DNA from: Pseudomonas fontis
GTDB taxonomy: Bacteria; Pseudomonadota; Gammaproteobacteria; Pseudomonadales; Pseudomonadaceae
Length of the DNA stretch: 64,000 nucleotides
Reading direction: 5' to 3'
NCBI RefSeq assembly: GCF_028656955.1
Contig: NZ_JAMDGY010000044.1
Location: 1-64,000, forward strand
A program made the translations under genes and the position numbers. This document shows positions 9,001-17,425 of this stretch, in pieces. Below the pieces are notes generated by a model. That model saw nothing but the letters and a program-made list of their open reading frames with translations, did not search any database and had not been told where the DNA came from. How positions within the stretch are numbered: the stretch's first letter is position 1; the number at the start of each line of letters is the position of its first letter.

Positions 9001-9172
9001 CCTCCGGGCTCGCGCCGGGCAAACTCGCCGACACCACGATCACCGGGAAGTCCATCTGCGGCAACGGTGCAACCGGCAGCAAGCCGAAGCTGACACCGCC
9101 CAGCAGCATGATTGCCAGGCTCAGCAGCATGGTCGCTACCGGGCGGCGGATAAAGGGTCCGGAAAGGTTCAT
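6062..9172 (-). CDS. muxC: RND efflux permease, MdtC-like
   Basis: This 1036-residue HAE1-type RND permease of the inner membrane takes up substrates from periplasm or membrane and drives export with protons. It shows two halves of six helices each with large periplasmic loops; the family start MNLSGPFIRRPVATMLL, the proton-relay segment ATGLVVDDAIVVLENI in helix 4, and the second-half motif GILYESYIHPLTILSTLPSAG are present. MuxB and MuxC are paralogues that act together in one pump, as MdtB/MdtC do in E. coli. It overlaps muxB and opmB by 4 bp each. In P. aeruginosa the MuxABC-OpmB pump contributes to novobiocin, aztreonam and macrolide resistance; substrates here are inferred only. Confidence 0.95.
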   Translation of the reverse strand: MNLSGPFIRRPVATMLLSLAIMLLGGVSFGLLPVAPLPQMDFPVIVVSASLPGASPEVMASTVATPLERSLGSIAGVNTLTSRSSQGSTRVILGFDLGRDIDGAAREVQAAINATRNLLPSGMRSMPTYNKINPAQAPIMVLSLTSTVLQKGQLYDLASTILSQSLSQVPGVGEVQIGGSSLPAVRIELEPQLLNQYGVSLDEVRQTIANANQRRPKGFIEDEQRSWQVQANDQLEKAKDYEPLVIRYQDGSVLRLSHVAKITDGVENRYNSGFFNDEQAVLLVINRQTGANIIETVAKIREQLPALEALMPASVKVDVAMDRSPVINATLKEAEHTLLIAVALVILVVFLFLGNLRASLIPTLAVPVSLVGTFAVMYLCGFSLNNLSLMALILATGLVVDDAIVVLENISRHIDQGMSPMRAAFLGSKEVGFTLLAMNASLVAVFVSILFMGGIVESLFREFSITLAAAIIVSLVVSLTLTPMLCARWLKPHQSGEQTRLQRWSEGLNQRMMAGYDRALGWVLRHRRLTLASLLVTIVVNVALYVVVPKTLMPQQDTGQLMGFVRGDDGLSFAVMQPKMEIYRRALLKDPAVESVAGFIGGNSGINNAMVLVRLKPIKERKESAQKIIERLRKNMPKVPGGRLFLMADQDLQFGGGGHDQSSSQFLYTLQSSDLAALRTWYPKVVAAFKALPELTAIDAREGSGTQQVTLVVDRDQAKRMGIDMNMVTAVLNNAYSQRQISTIYDSLNQYQVVMEINPKYAQDPRSLEQIQVITADGARVPLSAFARYENSLAEDRVSHEGQFASEDISFDVAEGVSQDVAMAAIERAVAKVGLPEEVIAKLGGTGDAFTKSQQGQPWMILGALLAVYLVLGILYESYIHPLTILSTLPSAGVGALLTLYVVGSEFSLISLLGLFLLIGVVKKNAILMIDLALQLERHEGMSPEESIRRACLLRLRPILMTTLAAILGALPLLLSTAEGAEMRQPLGLTIIGGLVFSQILTLFTTPVVYLYLDRLRHRFNRWRGVRTDAALETPL

Positions 9173-12100
9173 GCGTCAGCCTGTTGTGCGTCAGGCTGAC
9201 GACGCCAGCGGCGTGCCAGGCGGTCGAAGTACAGGTAGATCACCGGCGTGGTGAACAGCGTCAGCACCTGGCTCAGCAGCAACCCGCCAACCATCACCAG
9301 GCCCAGCGGCTGGCGCAGCTCGGCACCCGAGCCGCTGGCCAGCATCAGCGGAATGGCGCCGAACAGCGCCGCCAGCGTGGTCATCAGGATCGGCCGGAAG
9401 CGCAGCATGGCCGCGCGGTAGATGGCGGTCTGCGGGTCCATGCCCTGATGCCGCTCCGCCTCCAGGGCGAAGTCGATCATCATGATGGCGTTCTTCTTGA
9501 CGATACCGATCAGCAGGATGATCCCGATGATCGCGATCATGCCCAGGTCATTGCCACTCAGGAGCAACGCCAGCAAGGCACCCACCGCCGCCGATGGCAA
9601 GGTCGAGAGGATGGTGATCGGGTGGATGTAGCTCTCGTAGAGCACGCCCAGCACGATGTACATGGTCACCACCGCCGCGAGGATCAGCAGCAAGGTGCTC
9701 GACAGCGAAGCCTGGAAGGCTTCGGCCGCGCCCTGGAAGCGCGTCTGCACACCCAATGGCATGCCGATGTCTTTCTGTACCTGTTCGATCACCTGCACGC
9801 CCTCGCCCAGGGACACGCCCTCGGCCAGGTTGAACGACATCATCACCGCCGGGAACTGGCCAATATGGGCTATCGCCAACTGCGCCTGGCGCTGCTCGAC
9901 GCGGGCCAGGCTCGACAGCCGGACCTGGCCGCCGTCGGTGGTCTTGACGTGGATCTGGTCAAGCACCTCCGGGCCGATGTTCGCCGCCGCAGCCGCCTGC
10001 AATACCACGCGGTACTGGCTGGCCTGGGTGTAGATGGTCGAGATCTGGCGCTGGCCGAAAGCGTCGAACAGGGCGTTGGTGATATCGGCGACGTTGACCC
10101 CAAGACGGCTGGCTGCGTCGCGGTCAATCGCCAGGTAGACCTGCAGGCCCTTGTCTTGCAGGTCGCTGGCAACGTCCTTGAGCTCCGGGCGCTCGTGCAA
10201 GGCATCGACCAGCTTGCCGGTCCACAGCGACAGCAGCTCGGCGTCCGGCGAGGACAGGCTGAACTGGTACTGCGTGCGGCTGACGCGGTCTTCGATGCTC
10301 AGGTCCTGCACCGGCTGCATGAACAGACGGATACCGACCAATCTGTCCAGTTGCGGCTGCAAGCGGTCGATCACCTGGGTGGCCGTGATGTCACGTTCGC
10401 TGTGCGGCTTGAGGTTGATCAGCACGCGGCCGCTGTTGAGCGTGGCGTTGTCGCCATCGACGCCGATGTAGGACGACAGGCTTTGCACGGCCGGGTCCTT
10501 GAGGATGATCGCGCTCAGCTCTTGCTGGCGCTGGCTCATGGCGGCGAACGACACCGACTGCGGCGCTTCGGAGATGCCCTGGATCACCCCGGTGTCCTGC
10601 ACCGGGAAGAAGCCCTTGGGCACCATCAGGTACAGCACCACCGTCAGGCCCATGGTCGCGATCGCCACCAGCAGGGTCAGCGGTTGATGGCGCAGTACCC
10701 AGGTCAGCATGCGGCCGTAGTGCCCGATCAGCCAGTCGATCCAGGCACCGCTGGCGCGGTAGAAGCGGCCCTGGTCTTCCTCTTTTGGCTCACGCTTGAG
10801 CAAGCGCGCGCACATCATCGGCGTCAGGGTCAGCGAAACCACCAGGGAAATCAGGATGGCCACCGCCAGGGTAATGGCGAACTCGCGGAACAGCCGGCCG
10901 ACCACATCAGCCATGAACAGCAGCGGGATCAGTACCGCGATCAGCGAGAAGGTCAGCGAGATCAGGGTAAAGCCGATCTGCCGCGCGCCCTTGAGCGCCG
11001 CCTGCATCGGAGTCTCACCTTCCTCGATATGCCGCGAGATGTTCTCCAGCATGACGATGGCATCGTCGACCACAAAGCCCGTGGCGATGGTCAGGGCCAT
11101 CAGCGTCAGGTTGTTGATCGAGAAACCCGCCAGGTACATCACCCCAAAGGTGCCGATCAGCGACAGCGGCACGGCAATCGAGGGGATGATCGTGGCGCTG
11201 AAGCGGCGCAGGAACACGAAGGTAACCATCACTACCAGCACGATGGCGATCAGCAGCTCATGCTGCACGTCCTTGACCGAGGCGCGAATGGTCTGGGTGC
11301 GGTCGGTGAGGACGACCACGTCCAGGCCGGCTGGCAGGTTGTCGGTGATGGTCGGCAGCAGGGTCTTGATCCGGTCGACCACTTCGATGACGTTGGCACC
11401 CGGCTGACGCTGGATATTCAGCAACACGGCCTGGTTCTGGTTGGCCCAGGCGGCCAGGCGCTCGTTCTCGGCGCCGTCGACGATCTCGGCGACATCCTTC
11501 AAACGCAGCGGCGCACCGTTCTTGTAGGCCAGGATCAGGTTGGCGTATTCCTCGGGGGAACGCAGCTGGTCGTTGGCATCAAGCATCGATACCCGGGTCG
11601 GGCCATCGAAGTTGCCCTTGGGCTGGTTGACGTTGGACGCGCCGATCAGCGTGCGCACATCGCTAAGGTTGAGGCCGGCAGACGCCAGCGCCTCCGGGTT
11701 GACCTTGATTCGCACAGCCTGGCGCTGCCCGCCGGCGATGCTGACCATGCCGACGCCGCTGATCTGGGCGATTTTCTGCGCGACACGGGTATCGACCAGG
11801 TCGTTGAGCTTGGGCAACAACATGGTCTTGGAGGTGATCGCCAGGGTCAGCACCGGGGTGTCGGCCGGGTTGACCTTGTTGTACACCGGCGGCGCCGGCA
11901 GGTCGCTTGGCAGCAGGTTGGTGGCGGCGTTGATCGCGGCCTGGACCTGCTGCTCGGCGACGTCCATGTTCATTTCGAGGCTGAAGCGCAGGGTCAGCAC
12001 CGAGGCGCCGCCAGAACTGGTCGAGGCCATCTGGGTCAGCCCTGGCATCTGCCCGAACTGGCGTTCAAGCGGCGCCGTCACCGCGCTGGTCATGACCTGC

Positions 12101-12267
12101 GGGCTGGCACCGGGGTACAGCGTCATGACCCGGATGGTCGGGTAATCGACCTGGGGCAAGGCGGCCACGGGCAGCAACTTGTAGGCGATCAGGCCGGCCA
12201 GGACGATGGCCAGCATGCTCAGTGTGGTCGCCACCGGGCGCAGGATGAACAGCCGCGAGAGGTTCAT
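9169..12267 (-). CDS. muxB: RND efflux permease, MdtB-like
   Basis: This 1032-residue RND permease is the partner of MuxC. The N-terminal MNLSRLFILRPVATTLSM, the helix-4 proton-relay segment ATGFVVDDAIVMLENI and the second-half GVLYESYIHPITILSTLPSAA are all present, with a short hydrophilic tail. Full length, no frame damage. The stop overlaps the muxC start (ATGA) and the start overlaps the muxA stop (ATGA), consistent with fixed stoichiometry of pump subunits. The similarity to MuxC over the whole length indicates an ancient duplication. Confidence 0.95.
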   Translation of the reverse strand: MNLSRLFILRPVATTLSMLAIVLAGLIAYKLLPVAALPQVDYPTIRVMTLYPGASPQVMTSAVTAPLERQFGQMPGLTQMASTSSGGASVLTLRFSLEMNMDVAEQQVQAAINAATNLLPSDLPAPPVYNKVNPADTPVLTLAITSKTMLLPKLNDLVDTRVAQKIAQISGVGMVSIAGGQRQAVRIKVNPEALASAGLNLSDVRTLIGASNVNQPKGNFDGPTRVSMLDANDQLRSPEEYANLILAYKNGAPLRLKDVAEIVDGAENERLAAWANQNQAVLLNIQRQPGANVIEVVDRIKTLLPTITDNLPAGLDVVVLTDRTQTIRASVKDVQHELLIAIVLVVMVTFVFLRRFSATIIPSIAVPLSLIGTFGVMYLAGFSINNLTLMALTIATGFVVDDAIVMLENISRHIEEGETPMQAALKGARQIGFTLISLTFSLIAVLIPLLFMADVVGRLFREFAITLAVAILISLVVSLTLTPMMCARLLKREPKEEDQGRFYRASGAWIDWLIGHYGRMLTWVLRHQPLTLLVAIATMGLTVVLYLMVPKGFFPVQDTGVIQGISEAPQSVSFAAMSQRQQELSAIILKDPAVQSLSSYIGVDGDNATLNSGRVLINLKPHSERDITATQVIDRLQPQLDRLVGIRLFMQPVQDLSIEDRVSRTQYQFSLSSPDAELLSLWTGKLVDALHERPELKDVASDLQDKGLQVYLAIDRDAASRLGVNVADITNALFDAFGQRQISTIYTQASQYRVVLQAAAAANIGPEVLDQIHVKTTDGGQVRLSSLARVEQRQAQLAIAHIGQFPAVMMSFNLAEGVSLGEGVQVIEQVQKDIGMPLGVQTRFQGAAEAFQASLSSTLLLILAAVVTMYIVLGVLYESYIHPITILSTLPSAAVGALLALLLSGNDLGMIAIIGIILLIGIVKKNAIMMIDFALEAERHQGMDPQTAIYRAAMLRFRPILMTTLAALFGAIPLMLASGSGAELRQPLGLVMVGGLLLSQVLTLFTTPVIYLYFDRLARRWRRQPDAQQADA

Positions 12268-13562
12268 GCGTCAGCCTTTACCGGCTTGGCGTCGGTGGCC
12301 GACACATCTTTCTTGTCCTGGCCCTGCAAATGCTGGCCGGGAGTGGTCGGCACGTCGCTGCTGTCGTTGACCACTTCGACGTCACTGCCGTCGCGCAGGC
12401 GGTCAGTGCCCTCCAGGACGACTCGGTCGCCACTGGCCAGGCCTTCGGTAACCACGGTGTGATCACCATCGCTGGCGCCAACCTTGAGGTTGCGGATGCG
12501 CACCTTGGTGTCGCCTTCCATCACGTAGGCGAAGGTGCCGTCGGTACCGAATTGGATCGCGGCCGAAGGGGCCAATACGACGCCCTTGAGGGTATCGGCA
12601 AGCAGGCGCACGTTGACGAACTGGTTGGGGAACAGCACTTCGCTCTGGTTGTCGAAGAACGCCTTGAATTTCAGGGTGCCGGTGGTGACATCGATCTGGT
12701 TGTCGAGGCTGCGCAGTACGCCGTCAGCCTGCTTCTGCGTATCGCCACGGTCCCAGGCTTCCACAGGCAGTTGCGCGCCACTACGGAAGCGCGTCAGCAC
12801 GGGCGTCAGGTTGGTTTCCGGCAGGGTGAAGGCCACGGTGATAGGTTGGGTCTGGGTGATCACCACCAGTGCGGTGGTGTCGTTGGCGGCCACCAGGTTG
12901 CCCAGGTCGAGCTGACGCAGGCCGAGGCGGCCGCTGATCGGTGCGCGGATCTTGGTGAATTCCAGGTTCAGCTTGGCGTCGTTGACCGCCGCCTGGTTGG
13001 TCTTGATAGTGCCCTGGTACTGGCCAAGCAGCGCTTCTGCGGTGTCGACCTTCTGCTTGGCGATGCTGTCTTCGGCGTACAGGCCTTTATAGCGCTCGAA
13101 GTCGATCTGCGCGTTTTTCAGCTGCGCCTGGTTTTGCGCCAGGGTGCCTTCGGCTTGCTGCAGGGCGATCTGGTAGCTGCGCGGGTCGATCTCTGCCAGC
13201 AGGTCACCGGCCTTCACCCGCTGCCCTTCCTGGAAGTAGATCTTCACCAGCTCGCCAGCCACGCGGCTGCGCACGTTGACCGTATTGGTCGCGGTGACCG
13301 TGCCCAGCGCCTTGTAGTACAGCGGGAAGTCGCCAACGGTTGCTGGCGAGACGCGCACAGGCACCGCCCCGGCAAAGGCGCCAAACCCGGGCCGACCACC
13401 CCCAGGCCCGCCTTTGCCCGCTGCGCCGGCGGCTGGCGCGTGCGCTGTCTTGGCCGGCCAAAGCCACCAGCACAGGCCAGCAATCAGCAGCAGGATCAGC
13501 AGGCCTGTAAGCCAGCGACGGGTATGACGGGAACCGGAGGATTGCATGGGTTGATCGACCAT
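12264..13562 (-). CDS. muxA: RND periplasmic adaptor (membrane fusion protein)
   Basis: This 432-residue adaptor links the inner-membrane pumps to OpmB. An N-terminal anchor helix (about residues 15-32, WLTGLLILLLIAGLCWWLW) is followed by a Gly/Pro-rich linker, then a lipoyl-like half-domain split around an alpha-hairpin (about 110-210), a beta-barrel and a membrane-proximal domain. The motif RVKAGDLLAEIDPRSYQIAL is typical. First gene of the operon. ATG at 13562 gives MVDQPMQSSG; a second in-frame ATG 15 bp downstream is possible, and neither has a clear Shine-Dalgarno. No local regulator gene or obvious operator was found in the 110 bp upstream. Confidence 0.94.
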   Translation of the reverse strand: MVDQPMQSSGSRHTRRWLTGLLILLLIAGLCWWLWPAKTAHAPAAGAAGKGGPGGGRPGFGAFAGAVPVRVSPATVGDFPLYYKALGTVTATNTVNVRSRVAGELVKIYFQEGQRVKAGDLLAEIDPRSYQIALQQAEGTLAQNQAQLKNAQIDFERYKGLYAEDSIAKQKVDTAEALLGQYQGTIKTNQAAVNDAKLNLEFTKIRAPISGRLGLRQLDLGNLVAANDTTALVVITQTQPITVAFTLPETNLTPVLTRFRSGAQLPVEAWDRGDTQKQADGVLRSLDNQIDVTTGTLKFKAFFDNQSEVLFPNQFVNVRLLADTLKGVVLAPSAAIQFGTDGTFAYVMEGDTKVRIRNLKVGASDGDHTVVTEGLASGDRVVLEGTDRLRDGSDVEVVNDSSDVPTTPGQHLQGQDKKDVSATDAKPVKADA

Positions 13563-13678
13563 TGTGCGAAAGGAATCTTTTGAGGAGGCTGAACGATAAG
13601 CAACAGAGCGGTTTTAGCAAAGCGCCTTTACCGGCTATTTACCTAGAGCTGACGTTGGCAAAGTGCTGAACTATAAAT

Positions 13679-13705
13679 AAAAAAGGCCTGGACTAAGGCC
13701 AGGCC
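13679..13705 (-). terminator. Intrinsic terminator after tpx
   Basis: On the minus strand GGCCTGG pairs with CCAGGCC over a 7-base loop, then TTTTTTATTTATAG. It separates tpx from the mux operon promoter region. Confidence 0.8.
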
Positions 13706-13752
13706 GTTACAACTTTACGCACTTTTTCACGCAATACCCGAATAAACACCCG

Positions 13753-13843
13753 CCTGTGGGAGCTGGCCTTGCCAGCGATGGGCTCGGCGGGGTGTCATGG
13801 CATGCGTGCTGCCTGCATCGCTGGCAAGGCCAGCTCCCACAGG
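13753..13843. repeat. REP doublet (BIME) with perfect 28-bp arms
   Basis: Two inverted REP units, CCTGTGGGAGCTGGCCTTGC and so on through CGATG and the exact reverse complement, enclose 35 bp. The 28-bp arms match perfectly. It sits 14 bp beyond the tpx stop codon. Confidence 0.88.
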
Positions 13844-13857
13844 GTACAGCGTTGCGA

Positions 13858-14358
13858 TTACTTCAAGACAGCCAGGGCAGCCTCGTAGTTCGGCTCGTCG
13901 GCGATCTCTTTTACCAGCTCCACGTGCAGCACCTTGTCGCTCTCGTCCAGCACCACGACAGCACGTGCGGTCAGGCCGGCCAGCGGGCCGTCGGCGATGG
14001 CAACGCCGTAGTTCTCGATGAACTCGCGACCACGCAGGGTGGACAGGTTCTGGACGTTTTCCAGGCCTTCAGCGCCGCAGAAGCGCGCCTGGGCGAACGG
14101 CAGGTCAGCGGAGATGCACAGCACAACAGTGTTGTTCAGCTCGCCAGCCTTCTTGTTGAAGGTGCGCACCGACGTAGCGCAGGTCGGGGTATCAACGCTT
14201 GGGAAGATGTTCAGCACTTTGCGCTTGCCGGCAAGGCTTTGCAGCGTCACGTCAGCCAGGCCAGCACCAACCAGCGAAAACGCCGGGGCCTGGGCGCCAA
14301 CTTTTGGCAGCTCGCCGTTGACTTGAACCGGGTTGCCTTTGAGGGTCACTTGAGACAT
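13858..14358 (-). CDS. tpx: Thiol peroxidase (Tpx, 2-Cys peroxiredoxin)
   Basis: Tpx reduces lipid and other hydroperoxides using thioredoxin. The 166-residue protein has the thioredoxin fold with peroxidatic Cys60 in SVDTPTCATSVR and resolving Cys94 in FAQARFCGAEG, the spacing diagnostic of the Tpx subfamily, plus the N-terminal VTLKGNPVQVNGELPKVG. The start at 14358 is preceded by a GGACTTCGT-type weak ribosome-binding site; a longer reading frame upstream has no family support. It is a single-gene unit ending in an intrinsic terminator and REP doublet. Usually periplasmic in E. coli by fractionation, but no signal peptide is seen. Confidence 0.95.
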   Translation of the reverse strand: MSQVTLKGNPVQVNGELPKVGAQAPAFSLVGAGLADVTLQSLAGKRKVLNIFPSVDTPTCATSVRTFNKKAGELNNTVVLCISADLPFAQARFCGAEGLENVQNLSTLRGREFIENYGVAIADGPLAGLTARAVVVLDESDKVLHVELVKEIADEPNYEAALAVLK

Positions 14359-14480
14359 GAACGAAGTCCTTATGCGGGGGTGAGTAAAGGACCCAGAGTT
14401 AAGCATGAAAGTTGCGTACAACCTATGCCTTGCGCATAAATTGTTGAATTGCCAGACAAGTTTTGTGGGCAACGGCAATT

Positions 14481-14508
14481 GCCCAGGCACCGAAAGCGGC
14501 ACCTGGGC
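14481..14508 (-). terminator. Hairpin after the permease gene
   Basis: GCCCAGG and CCTGGGC flank a 14-base loop 9 bp past the permease stop codon. There is no T-run after it on the minus strand, so it may be an mRNA-stabilising stem rather than a strong terminator. Confidence 0.4.
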
Positions 14509-14517
14509 TGTCAGGCA

Positions 14518-15795
14518 TCAGCTCAGCAGCGAGTACACCAGCGCGGAAATCGCCACCAGGCCAACGGCCACGACGAACACGTTGGACATCGCCCCGCTGT
14601 ATTTGCGCATCGCCGGCACACGGCGGATGGCGTACATCGGCATCAGGAACAGGATCGCGGCAATCACCGGGCCACCGAGGGTCTCGATCATGCCGAGGAT
14701 GCTCGGGTTGAGGGTCGCGACGATCCAGCAGATCACCAGCATGAAGCCGGCCGTCATGCGGTCCAGGGCTTTCGCGCTCGGGCGCTTGCCGCTCTTGAGG
14801 ACCAGGCCCTTGAGGCCTTCGCTGGCACCGATGTAGTGGCCCAGGAACGACTTGGCAATGGCAATGAAGGCAATCAACGGCGCGGCAAAGGCGATGGTCG
14901 GGTTGCTGAAGTGGTTGGCCAGGTACGACAGGATCGACAGGTTCTGCGCCTTGGCTTCGGCCAGTTGCGCCGGGCTCAGGGTCAGTACGCAACTGAACAC
15001 GAAGAACATCACCATGGCCACCATCAACAGGTGGGCGCGGCCGAGAATCTGGCTGCTGCGCTGTTCAGCGTTAACGCCGTAGCGGCGCTTCTGGTCAACG
15101 GCAAAGGCCGAGATGATCGGCGAATGGTTGAACGAGAAGACCATCACCGGGATCGCCAGCCACAAGGTGTGCAGGAAAGCCGAGCCGGACGGCATTTCAG
15201 TTGCGGTGCTGAGAATGCCACCGCTCCAGTGCGGCACCAGGAACACCGCAAGGAAGGCCAGGGCCACGATGAACGGGTAGACCAGCAGGCTCATGACCTT
15301 GACGGTGGCCTGCTCGCCGCAGCGCACGATGGCCAGCAGGCCGAGAATCAGCACGAAGGACAAAATGGCCCGCGGCGGTGGCGCTATGTGCAACTGATGC
15401 TCCATGAAGCTGCCGACCGTGTTGGTCAGGGCGACACTGTAGATCAGCAGAATCGGGAAGATCGCGAAGAAGTACAACAGGGTGATCAGGGCACCGGCCT
15501 TGAGGCCGAAGTGCTCTTCGACGACATCGGTGATGTCGGCGCCGTCACGCCCGGAAAGCACGAAGCGGGTCAGGCCGCGGTGTGCGTAGTACGTCATGGG
15601 GAAGGCCAGCAAGGCCAGGATCAACAGCGGCCAGAAGCCACCCAGGCCGGCATTGATGGGCAGGAACAGGGTTCCGGCGCCGATGGCCGTGCCAAACAGG
15701 CCCAGCATCCAGGTGGTGTCCTGACGGTCCCATGCGCCGAGGGCGACGGGGGTCGAATCGAGGCGTTGTGCAACGCTCGGGGCCTGCTCATTCAT
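14518..15795 (-). CDS. HAAAP-family amino-acid permease (SdaC/TdcC-like)
   Basis: This 425-residue inner-membrane protein has about 11 hydrophobic helices and belongs to the hydroxy/aromatic amino acid permease family of proton or sodium symporters. The conserved first-helix segment GTAIGAGTLFLPINAG and the FSFNHSPIISAFAVDQ motif in the middle match SdaC/TdcC serine/threonine transporters. The start MNEQAPS at 15795 has GGAG 12 bp upstream. It follows the aminotransferase gene on the same strand (194 bp gap with a hairpin), so it may serve the same amino-acid pathway; the substrate could be a hydroxy amino acid or another neutral amino acid. Confidence 0.88.
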   Translation of the reverse strand: MNEQAPSVAQRLDSTPVALGAWDRQDTTWMLGLFGTAIGAGTLFLPINAGLGGFWPLLILALLAFPMTYYAHRGLTRFVLSGRDGADITDVVEEHFGLKAGALITLLYFFAIFPILLIYSVALTNTVGSFMEHQLHIAPPPRAILSFVLILGLLAIVRCGEQATVKVMSLLVYPFIVALAFLAVFLVPHWSGGILSTATEMPSGSAFLHTLWLAIPVMVFSFNHSPIISAFAVDQKRRYGVNAEQRSSQILGRAHLLMVAMVMFFVFSCVLTLSPAQLAEAKAQNLSILSYLANHFSNPTIAFAAPLIAFIAIAKSFLGHYIGASEGLKGLVLKSGKRPSAKALDRMTAGFMLVICWIVATLNPSILGMIETLGGPVIAAILFLMPMYAIRRVPAMRKYSGAMSNVFVVAVGLVAISALVYSLLS

Positions 15796-15955
15796 CCGGG
15801 TGCAACTCCACTCGCAAGACTGCAACAGGGCTGGGAGTGGCGAAACAGACGCGTCACCGCAACCCAGCCATAAAAGAGGGGCTGGATTGTGCGCCGGTTG
15901 GTTGCACTTTGGAAGCCCTCACCGAGGAGCGGTTGCACCTTTTCCGGGGAGGACG

Positions 15956-15982
15956 GTGGGAGCCGGCAATACCGGCCCCCAC
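15956..15982 (-). terminator. REP-like hairpin after amaC
   Basis: GTGGGAGCCGG and CCGGCCCCCAC pair with one mismatch, 8 bp beyond the aminotransferase stop codon. Half of a REP motif; may end or stabilise the dpkA-amaC message. Confidence 0.45.
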
Positions 15983-15989
15983 AGCGGCG

Positions 15990-17192
15990 TTACGCGGTTT
16001 TCTGCACGGCCGCAAACGCTTGGGCAACCTGTTGCAGGTTGTCTGGACGTACACCCGACATGCACACCCGACCGCTGTCGATCAGGTACACACCGAACTC
16101 GTCACGCAGGCGACGGACCTGCTCGACGCTGAAACCGGTGTAGCTGAACATGCCGCGCTGGGTCAGGAAGAAGTCGAAGTTCTGCCCTGGCAGCAACACG
16201 TTCAGCGCGTTGACCAGTTCCTGGCGCATGTCGAGGATGCGCAGGCGCATTTTCTCCACTTCCGCTTCCCACTGGGCGTTCAGGCCGGCATCGCTGAGCA
16301 CGGCAGCCACCAGCTGGGCGCCAAAGGCTGGCGGGCTGGAGTAATTGCGGCGCACGGTGGCCTTGAGCTGGCCCAGGACGCTTTGCGCGGTGGCGCTGTC
16401 ATCGCAGACCACCGACAGGCCCCCTACCCGCTCGCCGTACAGCGAGAAGATCTTCGAGAACGAGTTGCTCACCAGGCACGGCACGCCGGCACGGGCGACT
16501 TCACGAATGGCGAAGGCGTCTTCTGCCAGGCCTTCACCAAAGCCCTGGTAGGCGATGTCGAGGAACGGGATCAGCTTGCGCGCCTTGACCGCCTCGATCA
16601 CTTGCTGCCATTGCGCCTGGGTCAGGTCGGCACCGGTCGGGTTGTGGCAGCACGGGTGCAGCAGCACGATGCTGTTGGCCGGCAAAGTGCCCAGTTTTTC
16701 CAGCATGGCGGTCACGTTGACGCCGCGGCTGGCCTGGTCGAAGTACGGGTAGGTATGGACCTTGAAGCCCGCACCTTCGAAGATTGCGCGGTGGTTGTCC
16801 CAGGTCGGATCGCTGACCCAGACCTGCGAATCGGGGAAGTAGCGCTTGAGGAAGTCGGCACCGACTTTCAGTGCGCCGGAGCCGCCAACGGTTTGCACGG
16901 TGGCCACGCGCCCGTCGCTGACAGCTGGGTGATCAGCGCCGAACAGCAGGGCCTGGATGGCTTGGCGGTAGCTGGCCAGGCCTTCCATCGGCAGGTACAG
17001 CGAGGCTTCGTGTGGTTGCTCGGCCAGGCGCTTCTCGGCTGCGCCAACGGCGGCCAGCTGCGGTACCACACCGGCGGCGTCGTAATACAGACCGATACTC
17101 AGGTTGACCTTGTTGGCACGCGGATCGGCCTTGAAGGTCTCCATCAGGGAGAGAATCGGATCGCCGGCATAGGCATCGACATGTTTGAACAC
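15990..17192 (-). CDS. amaC: Class I aminotransferase (TyrB/AspC type), probable AmaC
   Basis: This 400-residue PLP aminotransferase of the aspartate/aromatic family carries the PLP lysine in SNSFSKIFSLYGERVG, the HPCCHNPTG segment and the substrate-carboxylate arginine in RVCMSGVRP. Its place beside dpkA, an RpiR regulator, an ABC amino-acid transporter and an amaD-type oxidase matches the locus of P. putida where amaC feeds D-lysine into the Delta1-piperideine-2-carboxylate branch; that assignment rests on context. The start is taken as GTG at 17192 (MFKHVDAY) because AAGGAG lies 9 bp upstream; a TTG three codons earlier abuts the ribosome-binding site. Ordinary aromatic aminotransferase activity is the alternative. 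Confidence 0.82.
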   Translation of the reverse strand: MFKHVDAYAGDPILSLMETFKADPRANKVNLSIGLYYDAAGVVPQLAAVGAAEKRLAEQPHEASLYLPMEGLASYRQAIQALLFGADHPAVSDGRVATVQTVGGSGALKVGADFLKRYFPDSQVWVSDPTWDNHRAIFEGAGFKVHTYPYFDQASRGVNVTAMLEKLGTLPANSIVLLHPCCHNPTGADLTQAQWQQVIEAVKARKLIPFLDIAYQGFGEGLAEDAFAIREVARAGVPCLVSNSFSKIFSLYGERVGGLSVVCDDSATAQSVLGQLKATVRRNYSSPPAFGAQLVAAVLSDAGLNAQWEAEVEKMRLRILDMRQELVNALNVLLPGQNFDFFLTQRGMFSYTGFSVEQVRRLRDEFGVYLIDSGRVCMSGVRPDNLQQVAQAFAAVQKTA

Positions 17193-17305
17193 AGCGCGCA
17201 ACTCCTTGGGTCAGGACAGTTCGGACAAAGATGCCGCTGAGGATACCTGTAGCGGGCGCGCAGGAACATGACCTGTGCTGCAACGGGTGCTTGCAGGCTT
17301 GCAAC

Positions 17306-17401
17306 GGTGGCCGATGCCGTCAGGCTGCGCTCGCCTGCAACGCAGGCGTCGCTTTGGGGAGCCCTTACGGACTCCAGCGCAGCCTGACGGCAGCGGCTAC
17401 A
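17306..17401. repeat. 96-bp dyad repeat, copy B
   Basis: Second copy of the family at 4456. The left outer arm has diverged (GGTGGCCGATGCCG instead of TGTAGCCGCTGCCG) while the right arm is intact. Inner hairpins GCCTGC/GCAGGC and GGAGCCC are kept. It lies between dpkA and amaC, inside a same-strand gene pair. Confidence 0.82.
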
Positions 17402-17425
17402 AACGCATGAACAAGGCCAATGTGG

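Noticed and set aside
9184..12462. 1092-codon plus-strand open frame opposite muxB
   Set aside because: Antisense to a textbook RND permease; its composition is His/Gln/Arg-rich with no family motif.
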